Source of the DNA: Ectobacillus polymachus
GTDB taxonomy: Bacteria; Bacillota; Bacilli; Bacillales; Bacillaceae_G
Direction: 5' to 3'
Assembly (NCBI RefSeq): GCF_048159605.1
Contig: NZ_JBLREB010000001.1
Span: 1,302,001 to 1,366,000 of the forward strand
Length of the DNA stretch: 64,000 bases
Part shown: one piece after another, positions 17,297 through 26,444 of the stretch
Layout of the letters: each line of letters begins with the position of its first letter
Numbering within the stretch: the stretch's first letter is position 1
Position numbers and translations under genes: made by a program
The notes under the pieces: generated by a model
The model's database searches: none
Told to the model about the DNA's origin: nothing
The model's input: only the letters and a program-made list of their open reading frames with translations

Positions 17297-17626
17297 CTAC
17301 TCTAAATTTTCAATTGCTTCAACAATTTGTAGTAGCTCTTGTTTCGGACTGTCTTCATTAATGAATGATTTCAGCTGTTCGATTAGACGTTTCCGCTCTT
17401 GAAACTTCTGGAGCAGAACGAGCTTTTCTTCATATTCTTCCAGCATAGTCTCCGTACGCTTAATATTATCATATACAGCTTGGCGGCTTACCTGAAATTC
17501 TTCAGCAATCTCGCCAAGAGATAAATCATCTAAATAGTAAAGAGACATGTAGCTTCTTTGCTTCGGGGTTAACAACGATTGGTAAAAATCAAATAGATAG
17601 TTAATTCTCGTTGTTTTTTCGAGCAT
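17297..17626 (-). CDS. ylxM: SRP-associated helix-turn-helix protein YlxM
   Basis: Small protein of the UPF0122 family, 109 residues, almost always encoded before ffh and reported to bind and stimulate the SRP GTPases in streptococci. It has a sigma-70 region 4-like helix-turn-helix (LSLGEIAEEFQVSRQAVYDNI, residues about 35-55) and a glutamate-rich helical tail. ATG start with AAGGA upstream. A very good promoter lies 42 bases upstream. The exact role in Bacillus is not established. Confidence 0.95.
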   Translation of the reverse strand: MLEKTTRINYLFDFYQSLLTPKQRSYMSLYYLDDLSLGEIAEEFQVSRQAVYDNIKRTETMLEEYEEKLVLLQKFQERKRLIEQLKSFINEDSPKQELLQIVEAIENLE

Positions 17627-17667
17627 GCTTCATCATCCTTTGTTAAGTAAATTACCTTTACAAAACT

Positions 17668-17696
17668 AGTTTACAAAATCTTATTTGTACTGTCAA
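17668..17696 (-). promoter_or_regulatory. ylxM-ffh promoter
   Basis: Perfect minus-strand -35 TTGACA (17691-17696) and -10 TAAACT (17668-17673) with a 17-base spacer, in the 119-base gap between ftsY and ylxM. This is one of the best sigma-A-type promoters in the window. Confidence 0.85.
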
Positions 17697-17745
17697 GTAC
17701 TTTCCCTTTCATAGTAGATTCTAACAAGGGAAAATCAACTTATCT

Positions 17746-18726
17746 TTATTCTGCATCAATTAAATCAGCAAATAACCCATACACATATTGCTGTGGATCA
17801 AATTCCTGCAAATCGTCCATTTGTTCCCCTAGTCCTACAAGTTTAACCGGTACATCCAATTCTTTACGGATTGCTAATACGATACCGCCCTTTGCCGTAC
17901 CATCAAGCTTAGTTAGAACAATACCCGTTACATTGGTAGCTTCGCGGAACGTTTTTGCTTGGCTTAGCCCATTTTGGCCGGTTGTTGCATCCATAACTAG
18001 CAATACTTCATGTGGAGCACCTGGTACCTCACGTTCAATGACACGCTTTACCTTCTCTAATTCCTTCATTAAATTCACTTTATTTTGGAGCCTTCCAGCT
18101 GTGTCACAAAGCAATACATCCATTTTACGAGTTTTAGCTGCTTGAATAGCATCAAACATAACAGCTGCTGGATCCGATCCTTCTGATTGTCTAATTACAT
18201 CTACACCGACACGTTCTCCCCATACTTCAAGTTGCTCAATCGCTCCAGCACGAAATGTATCACCAGCTGCAAGTAGAATAGATTTTCCATCCTGCTTAAG
18301 CTTATGTGCCAGCTTTCCAATTGTCGTTGTTTTCCCAACACCATTAACTCCGACAAATAAAATAACCGTTAAACCCTTATCTTGGATATTTAATTTGTTT
18401 TGGAATGACCCACCTTCATAAATTTCCACTAGTTTTTCAGAAATCGTGCTTTGTATCTCACGTGGATCTTGAATGTTGCGACGTTTTACTTCCTCTTTAA
18501 GCTGATCAATGAGCTCCATTACAGTTGAAACTCCTACATCTGCACCGATTAAAATTTCCTCTAATTCCTCAAAGAAATCTTCATCAATTTTCCGATAGCG
18601 GTATACAAGATCATTTACCTTACCAGCAAAGGAATTTCTCGTTTTTTGCATACCTTGTTTAAACTTGTCTGTTACAGAACTTGTCTGTTGTGAGATTTTT
18701 TCTTTTAGTTTATTAAAAAAACTCAT
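17746..18726 (-). CDS. ftsY: Signal recognition particle receptor FtsY
   Basis: Membrane-associated SRP receptor GTPase that docks the Ffh-ribosome complex. The start at ATG 18726 (MSFFNKLKEKISQQ) gives 326 residues; the in-frame GTG two codons upstream overlaps the ribosome site. Short basic N-terminal membrane-targeting region, N domain, then G domain with P-loop GVNGVGKT at 126-133, DTAGR and TKLDGTAKGG. It ends the rnc-smc-ftsY cluster, 15 bases after smc. Confidence 0.97.
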   Translation of the reverse strand: MSFFNKLKEKISQQTSSVTDKFKQGMQKTRNSFAGKVNDLVYRYRKIDEDFFEELEEILIGADVGVSTVMELIDQLKEEVKRRNIQDPREIQSTISEKLVEIYEGGSFQNKLNIQDKGLTVILFVGVNGVGKTTTIGKLAHKLKQDGKSILLAAGDTFRAGAIEQLEVWGERVGVDVIRQSEGSDPAAVMFDAIQAAKTRKMDVLLCDTAGRLQNKVNLMKELEKVKRVIEREVPGAPHEVLLVMDATTGQNGLSQAKTFREATNVTGIVLTKLDGTAKGGIVLAIRKELDVPVKLVGLGEQMDDLQEFDPQQYVYGLFADLIDAE

Positions 18727-18741
18727 ATGCACCTTTCCTTT

Positions 18742-21700
18742 CTACTCTGCAAATACCTGATCTTTTTCATCAAGTCTAACTGATACAAGCTTAGATACAC
18801 CTGATTCTGGCATCGTAACCCCATATAGCACATCGCACTCTTCCATCGTTCCTTTTCGATGGGTAATGACGATAAATTGAGTGGCATTACTAAACTGTTT
18901 TAAATATTGTGCAAATCTAGATACATTGGCTTCATCAAGTGCTGCCTCTACCTCATCGAGGATACAAAAAGGAACAGGACGAACGCGTAAAATAGCAAAC
19001 AGTAGTGCAATGGCAGTGAAGGCACGTTCTCCTCCTGATAATAGCCCTAAATTTTGCAGCTTCTTACCTGGTGGCTGTGCAACAATCTCAATACCTGTTG
19101 AGAGTATATCATTTCGATCTGTCAAAACAAGATCTGCGTGTCCCCCACCAAATAATTCGCGAAATACAACTTGAAATTGGGATCTAATGGCTGTAAAAGT
19201 ATGTGTAAATCTCTTCTTCATTTCCTCGTCCATCTCACCAATCACCTGGTATAGCGTTTCCTTTGCCTCTTGTAAGTCGCTCTGCTGTTCTAATAAAAAG
19301 TTATATCGCTGCGAAATACGATCGTATTCATCAATTGCACCTAAGTTTACTGTACCAAGTTCCTCTATGCTTGCCTTTATCATTTTGACTCGTTTCCTTG
19401 CGTCATCTGCAGGTATTGTCATCAAATATTTCGCCTTTGCAGCTTCAAAGGAAATAGAATAGGATTCCTGAAGTTCCTTCAAGCGATTATCCAATTCTAC
19501 ATCTAAGCGGTTTACCTGTACTTCTTGTTCTTTCATAACTTGCAGTAAATATTTTTGCTGACGCTTTTCTTCCTTTACCTCTTGTTCTAGCTTTTCTTGA
19601 TTTTCCTGAAGAGTAAAACGCTGCTCTCGACGTTTGCTAATCAACTCAGTCGAACGATTGCGCTCGGAAGTCTTTACTTGAATCATAGCAGAAAGTTGCT
19701 CTTCTCCGCTAGAATTCGAAGTCATTTCTTGCTCTAAAAAAGATAAATCTTCTTTCGTTTGTACAAGCAATTGCCTCATGGAATGATCATCATCCTCTAG
19801 CCGAGCTACTTTTTCTTGCTGGTTAGCAAGGCGTTGCTTTTGCTTTGCTAATTCTACTTTTAATTCCGTTATTTCACTTTGCATTGCTTCTTTCGAGGCG
19901 GCTTGTTCATTTTTCTGCTTGGAAAGTTTCTCTATTTCATCGTCGTACGTAACAAGGGTATTCGCTAAATGCTGTAGCTTTTCTTCCAATTCTTGTTTTC
20001 GCTTTTCAATGTTGGATTGATCTTGTAAATAGCCTTCCATTTCAAGATCATAGATAGCTAAGCGGTCATTTACACGATGTTCCTCAGCCTCTACTTGCGT
20101 TATTTGATTCGTTAGTTCTTGATCATTATGACGCATAGCATCCCATTCATTACGATATTGGATGATTCGATTTTCTTCATCCGTTATCTTTTGTTTTAAG
20201 GCACGAACATGATGTTCTAAGCTGTTCGTTTTTTCTTCCATTTCATGAAGTTTAACAGAGACAGTCTCTAATTCTCGCTGTCGGCTTAACAGAGACGTTT
20301 TCGCCTGTTTAACCGCCCCGCCGGTCATTGCACCGCCTGGATTTACAATATCCCCCTCTAACGTTACAATGCGATAACGATAGTGTATGAGTCGTGCCAA
20401 TTCATTGGCACCCTTTAAATCTCGTGCTACAAGTACCGTACCGAGAATACTTTGAATGATGTTCTCAAATCGCTTCTCAAACTGAATCAGATGAGCGGCA
20501 ATACCTAGGAAAGATGAATGCCCTTTTGCCGCATACAATGCTTCCGGTGTAACACTTTTTCCTTTAATAATTGATTCCGGCAAAAACGTTGCACGTCCAT
20601 ATTGATTACGTTTTAAATAGGAAATTGCATTTCTTCCATCCTCTTCTGTTTTCACAACTATGTGTTGCATAGCTGCACCAAGAGTAGTTTCAATTGCTAC
20701 CTCATACTCAGCCGGTACCGAAATAAGCTCTGCAACCGCTCCTTCTATCCCATGCAGATCATTTCGAGCCTTCAGTACTTCACGAACGCCTTGATAAAAG
20801 CCTGTATAATCCTCTTGCATCTCTTCCAGCATTTCTTTACGCGAACGTGTTTTTTGTAAAAACTGATATGCCTGATATAGCTTCCCTTCACTATCATTTC
20901 GTTCACGCTTTAAACGTTCAAGCGTTTCCTCTGTTTCATGCAGACGTGCTTTATGTTTCTCTAGCTTCGTTTTAAGCTCTGTATAGTTTTGTAACAAGCT
21001 TTGTTTGCGTGCTTGAATTTCAGAACGCATATGTACATATTTTTCATTTTCTTCATCTAGCTTTTTATTTTTAGACTCTCGCTGTTTCGTCTGTTCTTCG
21101 ATAAGGGAGTGCTCATTTCGCAGACCAGCTTGCTCATTTAATAGCTCAATATAATCGCCCTTTAATGTTTCGATACGTTCATCTAAATTATGTTCAAAGG
21201 TTTGGATAGCTGTAAGCTTTGCTTGCAATCGTGTTTGTAATTCTGTAACTTGCGTCGTTAATTCTTGAAATAGCCCACGTTCACCAGCAATAGATTGTTC
21301 AGATTGCGAAAGTTTTTCTGTAAGCTGAAGGATTGTTTCATTAAGCTTTGAACAGTTTTCAGTACCATTTTTTTTGCGTTCCTTTAGTAATTCTCGCTGT
21401 CCCTCTAACTTTTCTAATTCTTTACTAGAAAGAAGCAATACTTCCTGCAATGCTTGTATCGACTCATCGATAGCTTGGGTGTCAGCTCGCATTTTTTCAA
21501 CATTCGCTTCATCACTTTGCAGCTGCGAACTTAAAGCCAGTTCTTTATCCTTGTTTCCCTCTAGTTGCTTTAATAATGTTTCCCATTTTTCATGCAAATC
21601 CTCAATTTCAAATACGATGAGGGCCGCTTCTACTCGCTCTAATTCTTCCTTTTTTTCTAAGTAGTCTTTGGCTGCTGATGCTTGCATAGCCAGCGGTTCT

Positions 21701-22305
21701 ATTTGATCGCTTAGCTCATGAATAATATCTTCAACACGATTTAAATTATCTTGCGTTTCTTCGAGCTTACTTTCCGCTTTCTTTTTACGTGTTTTATATT
21801 TTAGTACGCCGGCCGCTTCTTCAAAAATACCACGACGATCTTCTGGCTTACTGCTAAGTATTTCCTCGACTTTACCTTGACTTATAATAGAAAATGCTTC
21901 ACGTCCCATACCTGAGTCCATAAATAAGTCGACGATATCTTTTAAACGACAAGATTGCTTATTAATAAAAAAGTCGCTGTCTCCCGAGCGATACACACGT
22001 CTTGTTACACTGATTTCATTATAGTCAATTGGAAGACGTTGATCTTCATTGTCAAGTGTTAGCGTAACTTCCGCCACATTTAATGGTTTTCGCGTATCAC
22101 TTCCAGCAAAAATAATATCTTCCATCTTTGCTCCTCGAAGTGACTTTACCGACTGTTCACCTAGCACCCAACGAATTCCGTCCGTAATATTGCTTTTCCC
22201 ACTTCCATTCGGTCCAACAACAGCCGTTACGCCTGGAACAAAATCAATGGATACTCTGTCTGCAAATGATTTAAATCCAATGATTTCTAATCTTTTGAGG
22301 AACAT
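18742..22305 (-). CDS. smc: Chromosome segregation protein SMC
   Basis: Condensin ATPase that extrudes and individualises newly replicated chromosomes with ScpAB. The start at ATG 22305 (MFLKRLEIIGFKSFADR), with GGGGGAG five to six bases upstream, gives 1187 residues, the family size. Head half with Walker A GPNGSGKSN at 32-40, long coiled coil, a hinge near 500-680 (YTGFYQGVREVL, GGAMTGGAV), second coiled coil, then the signature LLSGGERAF and Walker B CILDEVEAALD. It lies between rnc and ftsY as in other Bacillus. Confidence 0.98.
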   Translation of the reverse strand: MFLKRLEIIGFKSFADRVSIDFVPGVTAVVGPNGSGKSNITDGIRWVLGEQSVKSLRGAKMEDIIFAGSDTRKPLNVAEVTLTLDNEDQRLPIDYNEISVTRRVYRSGDSDFFINKQSCRLKDIVDLFMDSGMGREAFSIISQGKVEEILSSKPEDRRGIFEEAAGVLKYKTRKKKAESKLEETQDNLNRVEDIIHELSDQIEPLAMQASAAKDYLEKKEELERVEAALIVFEIEDLHEKWETLLKQLEGNKDKELALSSQLQSDEANVEKMRADTQAIDESIQALQEVLLLSSKELEKLEGQRELLKERKKNGTENCSKLNETILQLTEKLSQSEQSIAGERGLFQELTTQVTELQTRLQAKLTAIQTFEHNLDERIETLKGDYIELLNEQAGLRNEHSLIEEQTKQRESKNKKLDEENEKYVHMRSEIQARKQSLLQNYTELKTKLEKHKARLHETEETLERLKRERNDSEGKLYQAYQFLQKTRSRKEMLEEMQEDYTGFYQGVREVLKARNDLHGIEGAVAELISVPAEYEVAIETTLGAAMQHIVVKTEEDGRNAISYLKRNQYGRATFLPESIIKGKSVTPEALYAAKGHSSFLGIAAHLIQFEKRFENIIQSILGTVLVARDLKGANELARLIHYRYRIVTLEGDIVNPGGAMTGGAVKQAKTSLLSRQRELETVSVKLHEMEEKTNSLEHHVRALKQKITDEENRIIQYRNEWDAMRHNDQELTNQITQVEAEEHRVNDRLAIYDLEMEGYLQDQSNIEKRKQELEEKLQHLANTLVTYDDEIEKLSKQKNEQAASKEAMQSEITELKVELAKQKQRLANQQEKVARLEDDDHSMRQLLVQTKEDLSFLEQEMTSNSSGEEQLSAMIQVKTSERNRSTELISKRREQRFTLQENQEKLEQEVKEEKRQQKYLLQVMKEQEVQVNRLDVELDNRLKELQESYSISFEAAKAKYLMTIPADDARKRVKMIKASIEELGTVNLGAIDEYDRISQRYNFLLEQQSDLQEAKETLYQVIGEMDEEMKKRFTHTFTAIRSQFQVVFRELFGGGHADLVLTDRNDILSTGIEIVAQPPGKKLQNLGLLSGGERAFTAIALLFAILRVRPVPFCILDEVEAALDEANVSRFAQYLKQFSNATQFIVITHRKGTMEECDVLYGVTMPESGVSKLVSVRLDEKDQVFAE

Positions 22306-22329
22306 CTCTACTCCCCCTTTATGCATAAT

Positions 22330-22355
22330 GAATCCCCCTACCTCTAGGGGGATTC
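22330..22355 (-). other. Perfect hairpin between rnc and smc
   Basis: Ten-base perfect inverted repeat GAATCCCCCT / AGGGGGATTC (22330-22339, 22346-22355) with loop ACCTCT, starting two bases after the rnc stop codon and ending 25 bases before smc. No T-run follows, so it is not a normal terminator. It may be an mRNA processing or stability element. Confidence 0.7.
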
Positions 22356-22357
22356 TG

Positions 22358-23095
22358 TTATGGATGTTCTTTCAATTTTTTTAATGCTTCTGATGCTGCA
22401 TGCTGTTCTGCTTCCTTCTTCGATCGTCCCGTTCCCATACCTAATATTTCACCATTTAGCGTAACATGAGAAACAAATTCACGGCTATGAGCAGGACCTT
22501 TTTCATGCAGTATTTCATACTCTATACTTCCGTTACCTTCTCGTTGAATTAATTCTTGAAGTTGACTTTTAAAATCCATCACATGAGAAAAAGCACCTTC
22601 ATTGATCTTAGGATAGACGATTTCCGTTAGAAAATTCCAGACAACCGCTAGGCCTTGATCTAAATAAAGAGCACCAATAAATGCTTCAAACACATCCGCT
22701 AGCAAGGCAGGTCGTTCCCGGCCGCCTGTCATTTCCTCACCTTTTCCTAAGAGCACAAATTCACCAAATGATAGCTCATTTGCAAATTGCACAAGTGAAG
22801 GCTCGCATACAATAGAAGCACGGAGTTTTGTTAATTCCCCTTCGCTCATAGTCGGATATTTTTGAAACAAATATTGCGAAACAGTAAGTTCAAGAACTGC
22901 ATCTCCTAGAAACTCTAAACGCTCATTGTCTTCATGAGGTTTTTTACGATGCTCATTCACATACGATGAATGGGTAAAAGCCTGAATTAATAGTTTTTCA
23001 TTCGTAAATTCAATTCCAATTTGCGATTGGAATTTTTTAAAAGCTTCACGATATTTTACATTATACCTATTATCTTTATGTCTTCTGTATGGCAT
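22358..23095 (-). CDS. rnc: Ribonuclease III
   Basis: Double-strand-specific endoribonuclease for rRNA and scRNA processing. Starting at ATG 23095 (MPYRRHKDNRYNVKYRE), with AGGAGG upstream, it is 245 residues, the family length. Nuclease domain with the signature ERLEFLGDAVLEL (catalytic Glu61 and Asp65) and the second acidic pair in LLADVFEAFIGAL; C-terminal double-stranded-RNA-binding domain from about 175 (MDFKSQLQELIQ, SKKEAEQHAASEALKKL). It follows acpA and its terminator. Confidence 0.97.
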   Translation of the reverse strand: MPYRRHKDNRYNVKYREAFKKFQSQIGIEFTNEKLLIQAFTHSSYVNEHRKKPHEDNERLEFLGDAVLELTVSQYLFQKYPTMSEGELTKLRASIVCEPSLVQFANELSFGEFVLLGKGEEMTGGRERPALLADVFEAFIGALYLDQGLAVVWNFLTEIVYPKINEGAFSHVMDFKSQLQELIQREGNGSIEYEILHEKGPAHSREFVSHVTLNGEILGMGTGRSKKEAEQHAASEALKKLKEHP

Positions 23096-23131
23096 AGGCT
23101 CCTCCTGGATATCTATCCGCATATATATACT

Positions 23132-23160
23132 GAGAAAGCCCCGCTATCAGGCGGGACTTA
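23132..23160 (-). terminator. Hairpin terminator after acpA
   Basis: Nine-bp stem with one G-U pair (AAGTCCCGC / GCGGGGCTT on the minus strand; plus-strand 23137-23145 and 23152-23160), 6-base loop, followed by TTCTC. The T-run is poor, so some read-through into rnc is likely. Confidence 0.65.
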
Positions 23161-23169
23161 CCCAAAATA

Positions 23170-23403
23170 TTATAGGTGGCTCTCTATGTAAGAAACAGCA
23201 TCGCCAACAGTAGCGATTTTTTCTGCATCCTCATCAGAAATTTCCAATTCGAATTCATCTTCAAATTGCATTACAAGTTCCACTACGTCTAAGGAATCAG
23301 CACCTAAATCTTCCTTAAAGCTTGCTGAAGGGATTACTTTTGTTTCATCGACATCAAGACGATCAACAATGATTTTTGTTACACGTTCTAAAGTAGTTGC
23401 CAT
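23170..23403 (-). CDS. acpA: Acyl carrier protein
   Basis: Carries growing acyl chains on a 4'-phosphopantetheine arm. 77 residues, strongly acidic, with the attachment serine Ser37 in LGADSLDVVEL. ATG start with GGGGAGGTG eight bases upstream. In Bacillus it normally follows fabG closely; here 350 bases of repeat-rich sequence separate them. A -10-like TATAAT lies just upstream without a clear -35, so acpA may be transcribed on its own. Confidence 0.98.
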   Translation of the reverse strand: MATTLERVTKIIVDRLDVDETKVIPSASFKEDLGADSLDVVELVMQFEDEFELEISDEDAEKIATVGDAVSYIESHL

Positions 23404-23513
23404 GGTTGTTCACCTCCCCTCAAATCATTATATTAAATAATTCCCGAAAAAACTAGAACAAATCCATGAGTTTTATATTTACATAAAAGGAGACATTCCA
23501 TGCAGCATATGAA

Positions 23514-23555
23514 ACCTTCTGTCCTGCGGAGCTGGGCGAGCTGGGTTCTGCTTTT
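23514..23555 (-). repeat. Family 1 repeat, truncated unit
   Basis: Minus-strand unit starting AAAAGCAGAACCCAGCTCG, a variant of the family 1 start. It is cut off after about 40 bases and follows the unit at 23558-23624 head to tail. Confidence 0.55.
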
Positions 23556-23557
23556 CA

Positions 23558-23624
23558 TTGGTGGCCAGTTCCAGCAGCTTGCTCCTTCCGGCCTCCGGAG
23601 CAGGGCGAGCCGGGTTCCACTTTT
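23558..23624 (-). repeat. Family 1 repeat, internally shortened unit
   Basis: A 67-bp minus-strand unit from AAAAGTGGAACCCGG to CTGGAACTGGCCACCAA. It keeps both ends of family 1 but lacks the central hairpin. Its ends parallel those of the complete unit next to it, so it looks like a deletion derivative. Confidence 0.6.
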
Positions 23625-23625
23625 C

Positions 23626-23748
23626 TTGGTGGCCAGCTCCATCGGCTAGCCCCTACGGTCTGAGAACCCTCACCCATAAAGGCAAAAAGCGCCTTTTTGG
23701 GTGAGGAACACTCAGCCCTATGGGGCTAAACGAGCCGATTCCGCTTTT
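23626..23748 (-). repeat. Family 1 repeat, complete unit between fabG and acpA
   Basis: A 123-bp minus-strand unit. Outer arms AGCGGAATCGGCT / AGCCGATGGAGCT pair with each other; inner blocks GCCCCATAGGGC and the hairpin of CCTCACCC / GGGTGAGG match copies A and B at 94-345. It fills most of the 350-base gap 23404-23753. An open frame across 23433-23642 is repeat-derived and not called as a gene. Confidence 0.75.
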
Positions 23749-23753
23749 CTATA

Positions 23754-24494
23754 TTACATTGCCATTCCGCCGTCTATGTGGATTGTTTGTCCTGTTATGT
23801 AGCTGCTGTTTTCGGATGCTAGAAATGCTACTGCGTTTGCAATGTCCTTTGCTTCTCCGAATCTCGCAAGCGGAATAAGTTTTAGCATTTCATTTTTTGT
23901 TTCTTCTGTTAACACTTCTGTCATATCAGTTACGATAAAGCCTGGCGCTAGAGCGTTTACTGTAATATTACGAGCGGCTAGTTCTTTAGCTGCTGTTTTG
24001 GTAAATCCGATGACGCCTGCCTTAGCTGCTACATAGTTTGCTTGTCCTGGGTTACCTGTTACACCTACAACAGAAGCGATATTAATAATTCGTCCATAGC
24101 GTTGTCTCATCATTTGGCGAGAAACGGCCTTTGTACAAAGAAAAACGCCTTTTAAATTCGTCTGAATAACTGCATCCCATTCTTCTTCTTTCATACGCAT
24201 AAGAAGATTATCCTTTGTAATACCTGCGTTGTTTACAAGAATATCGATTTTACCGAATGTATCTACTGCAAGCTTCATCATGTTCGCTACTTCTTCGGAG
24301 TTAGAAACATCCGCACGTACCAAAATTGCTTCGCTGCCAAGTGCTTGTATTCCTTCTACAACTTCCTTGGCTCTTGCTTCATTCCCAGCATAATTAACGA
24401 CAATTTTCGCGCCTTGCTTTGCCAATTCAAGAGCGATGGCACGACCTATTCCGCGGGAAGCTCCTGTCACGATTGCAACTTGACCTGTTAACAT
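23754..24494 (-). CDS. fabG: 3-oxoacyl-[acyl-carrier-protein] reductase FabG
   Basis: NADPH-dependent first reduction of the fatty-acid elongation cycle. 246 residues, short-chain dehydrogenase fold with the nucleotide motif TGASRGIG at 10-17, NNAG at 88-91 and the catalytic Ser141, Tyr154, Lys158. It lies three bases after fabD in the fapR-plsX-fabD-fabG operon and is presumably under FapR control. Confidence 0.98.
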   Translation of the reverse strand: MLTGQVAIVTGASRGIGRAIALELAKQGAKIVVNYAGNEARAKEVVEGIQALGSEAILVRADVSNSEEVANMMKLAVDTFGKIDILVNNAGITKDNLLMRMKEEEWDAVIQTNLKGVFLCTKAVSRQMMRQRYGRIINIASVVGVTGNPGQANYVAAKAGVIGFTKTAAKELAARNITVNALAPGFIVTDMTEVLTEETKNEMLKLIPLARFGEAKDIANAVAFLASENSSYITGQTIHIDGGMAM

Positions 24495-24497
24495 ATT

Positions 24498-25436
24498 TTA
24501 TTCTCCTTTCAACTTGGAAATCGTCTCATTTAAGCTCTCTTCATCATATACAGCGTACGTTTTGGCTGAAGGAGCAATGGATTTCATCAACCCAGCAAGT
24601 ACTTTTCCAGGTCCAATTTCTACAAACGTATCCACCCCAAGTTCTACCATACGTTCGATTGTAGGATACCACTGTACAGGTGAATAGAGTTGTTCAATTA
24701 ATTTTTCATGAATATCCTTACTATCTGTAATAATATCTCCTGTCACATTGGCAATTACAGGAATATTAGCATTTTGAATTTCGATTGTATCCAATACAGT
24801 ACGGAACTTTTCCGCTGCTGGTTTCATTAAGGAAGAATGAAATGGTCCACTAACGCGAAGAGGAATTGCACGCTTTGCGCCATTTTCCTTTGCTTTTTTA
24901 CATGCTATTTCAACGCCTAGCTTTGTTCCAGAAATAACAATTTGTTGTCTGCTATTCATATTCGCTACTTGTACAGCATGACCTTGTTTCGTTACTTCCT
25001 CCGTTACAGTTTGTAATGCAACTGGGTCCATACCTAAAATAGCAGCCATTGCACCTTCACCGTTCGGAACTGCTTCTTCCATAAATTGACCACGTTTACG
25101 CACTGTATATACTGCATCCTTGAAGGAAAGAGCATTCGCAGCAACAAGAGCACTATATTCGCCAAGACTATGACCTGCTACATAATCTGGTGTAATATTA
25201 AATTTCTTCATTACTGTTAAAATAGCATAGCTTGTCGTTAACAGAGCAGGCTGAGCATTTGTAGTCATCGTAAGTTCAGCTTGCGGTCCCTCAAATATAA
25301 TACGTGATAATGGAGCTTGTAAGATTTCATCCGCTTGCTGAAAGATTTCTGCTGCTTCTGCAAATCGTTCCTTTATTTGCATACCCATACCGACCGTTTG
25401 CGATCCTTGACCTGGAAATAAAAATGCAATTTTCAT
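24498..25436 (-). CDS. fabD: Malonyl-CoA-acyl carrier protein transacylase FabD
   Basis: Transfers malonyl groups from CoA to ACP, supplying the elongation unit. 312 residues with the oxyanion motif FPGQGSQ at 7-13, nucleophile Ser90 in GHSLGEY and catalytic His200 in GPFHSSLM. It directly abuts plsX (no spacer), consistent with translational coupling. Confidence 0.98.
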   Translation of the reverse strand: MKIAFLFPGQGSQTVGMGMQIKERFAEAAEIFQQADEILQAPLSRIIFEGPQAELTMTTNAQPALLTTSYAILTVMKKFNITPDYVAGHSLGEYSALVAANALSFKDAVYTVRKRGQFMEEAVPNGEGAMAAILGMDPVALQTVTEEVTKQGHAVQVANMNSRQQIVISGTKLGVEIACKKAKENGAKRAIPLRVSGPFHSSLMKPAAEKFRTVLDTIEIQNANIPVIANVTGDIITDSKDIHEKLIEQLYSPVQWYPTIERMVELGVDTFVEIGPGKVLAGLMKSIAPSAKTYAVYDEESLNETISKLKGE

Positions 25437-26444
25437 TTAGTCTTCCTCCTTTATTGGAAGCATTGTTTTTTCTATAAGAGAAGCAATAGTAGGGGTTACT
25501 TGTTTTACAATCATATCTCTCGTTTGACGAATTGCATTAAAAATTGCGACTTCATCTGAGGAACCGTGTGCTTTAATAACTGGTGCTTTAAGTCCAATTA
25601 AAGCAGCACCTCCATATTCAGAGTAATCCATTTTCTCTTTTAACTTCATAAGCTTTGGCTTCAGCATCATAGCTGCAAGCTTACTTGTGAAGGAGCTTGT
25701 CAATTGCTCTTTTAGCATAGAAAATACCGATAGTGCTGTTCCTTCAAGGGTTTTTAAAGCTACATTTCCTGTAAAACCATCACAAACAACAACGTCTGCA
25801 ACTCCTTGAAGCAAGTCCCGAGCTTCCACATTTCCTACGAAATTCAAATCAGATTCTTTTAACATATCGAATACATGTTTCGTTAAGTCATTTCCTTTTC
25901 CATCTTCCGTTCCAACATTCAATAAACCAACTCTTGGGCTCTCTATTCCTCTTACCTTTTGTGCGTAAAGGGATCCCATTATTGCATATTGATAAATATG
26001 TATAGGCTTTGCATCAACGTTTGCTCCTACATCAAGCATAACAAATCCTCTTCCATCAACGGTAGGAAGAGTAGGAGATAATGCAGGTCTCTCTATGCCT
26101 TCGATTCGTCCAACAACAAATAATCCTGCAGCCATTAATGCACCGGTATTTCCAGCAGAAATACAAGCATCAGCTCTGTCTTCATTTACTTCCTTTGCCA
26201 TTAACACTAATGATGCTCTTTTCTTGCGTCTAACCGCGCGAACAGGCTCATCTGTCCCTTCAATAACTTCTTCACTATGTATGATGGAAATACGATTTTG
26301 ATTCGTTAAGTATTTTCGAATTTCATCTTCTTTTCCCACTAATGTAATATGTAAATCTGAAAAAGCTTCGATAGCTTTCATGGCGCCAAGCACAACCGTT
26401 CTTGGAGCATGGTCACCACCCATTGCGTCAATTGCGATTCTCAT
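25437..26444 (-). CDS. plsX: Phosphate acyltransferase PlsX
   Basis: Makes acyl-phosphate from acyl-ACP, the donor that PlsY uses to start phospholipid synthesis. 335 residues with the start RIAIDAMGGDHAP, the block DVGANVDAKP, and VVCDGFTGNVALK. Peripheral membrane enzyme. Its ATG overlaps the end of fapR by four bases, and fabD follows without a gap. Confidence 0.98.
   Translation of the reverse strand: MRIAIDAMGGDHAPRTVVLGAMKAIEAFSDLHITLVGKEDEIRKYLTNQNRISIIHSEEVIEGTDEPVRAVRRKKRASLVLMAKEVNEDRADACISAGNTGALMAAGLFVVGRIEGIERPALSPTLPTVDGRGFVMLDVGANVDAKPIHIYQYAIMGSLYAQKVRGIESPRVGLLNVGTEDGKGNDLTKHVFDMLKESDLNFVGNVEARDLLQGVADVVVCDGFTGNVALKTLEGTALSVFSMLKEQLTSSFTSKLAAMMLKPKLMKLKEKMDYSEYGGAALIGLKAPVIKAHGSSDEVAIFNAIRQTRDMIVKQVTPTIASLIEKTMLPIKEED

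Noticed and set aside
23433..23642. 69-codon open frame on the minus strand between acpA and fabG
   Set aside because: It runs through family 1 repeat units; its Arg/Leu/Trp-rich product repeats in step with the DNA repeat and has no ribosome site that I can see.
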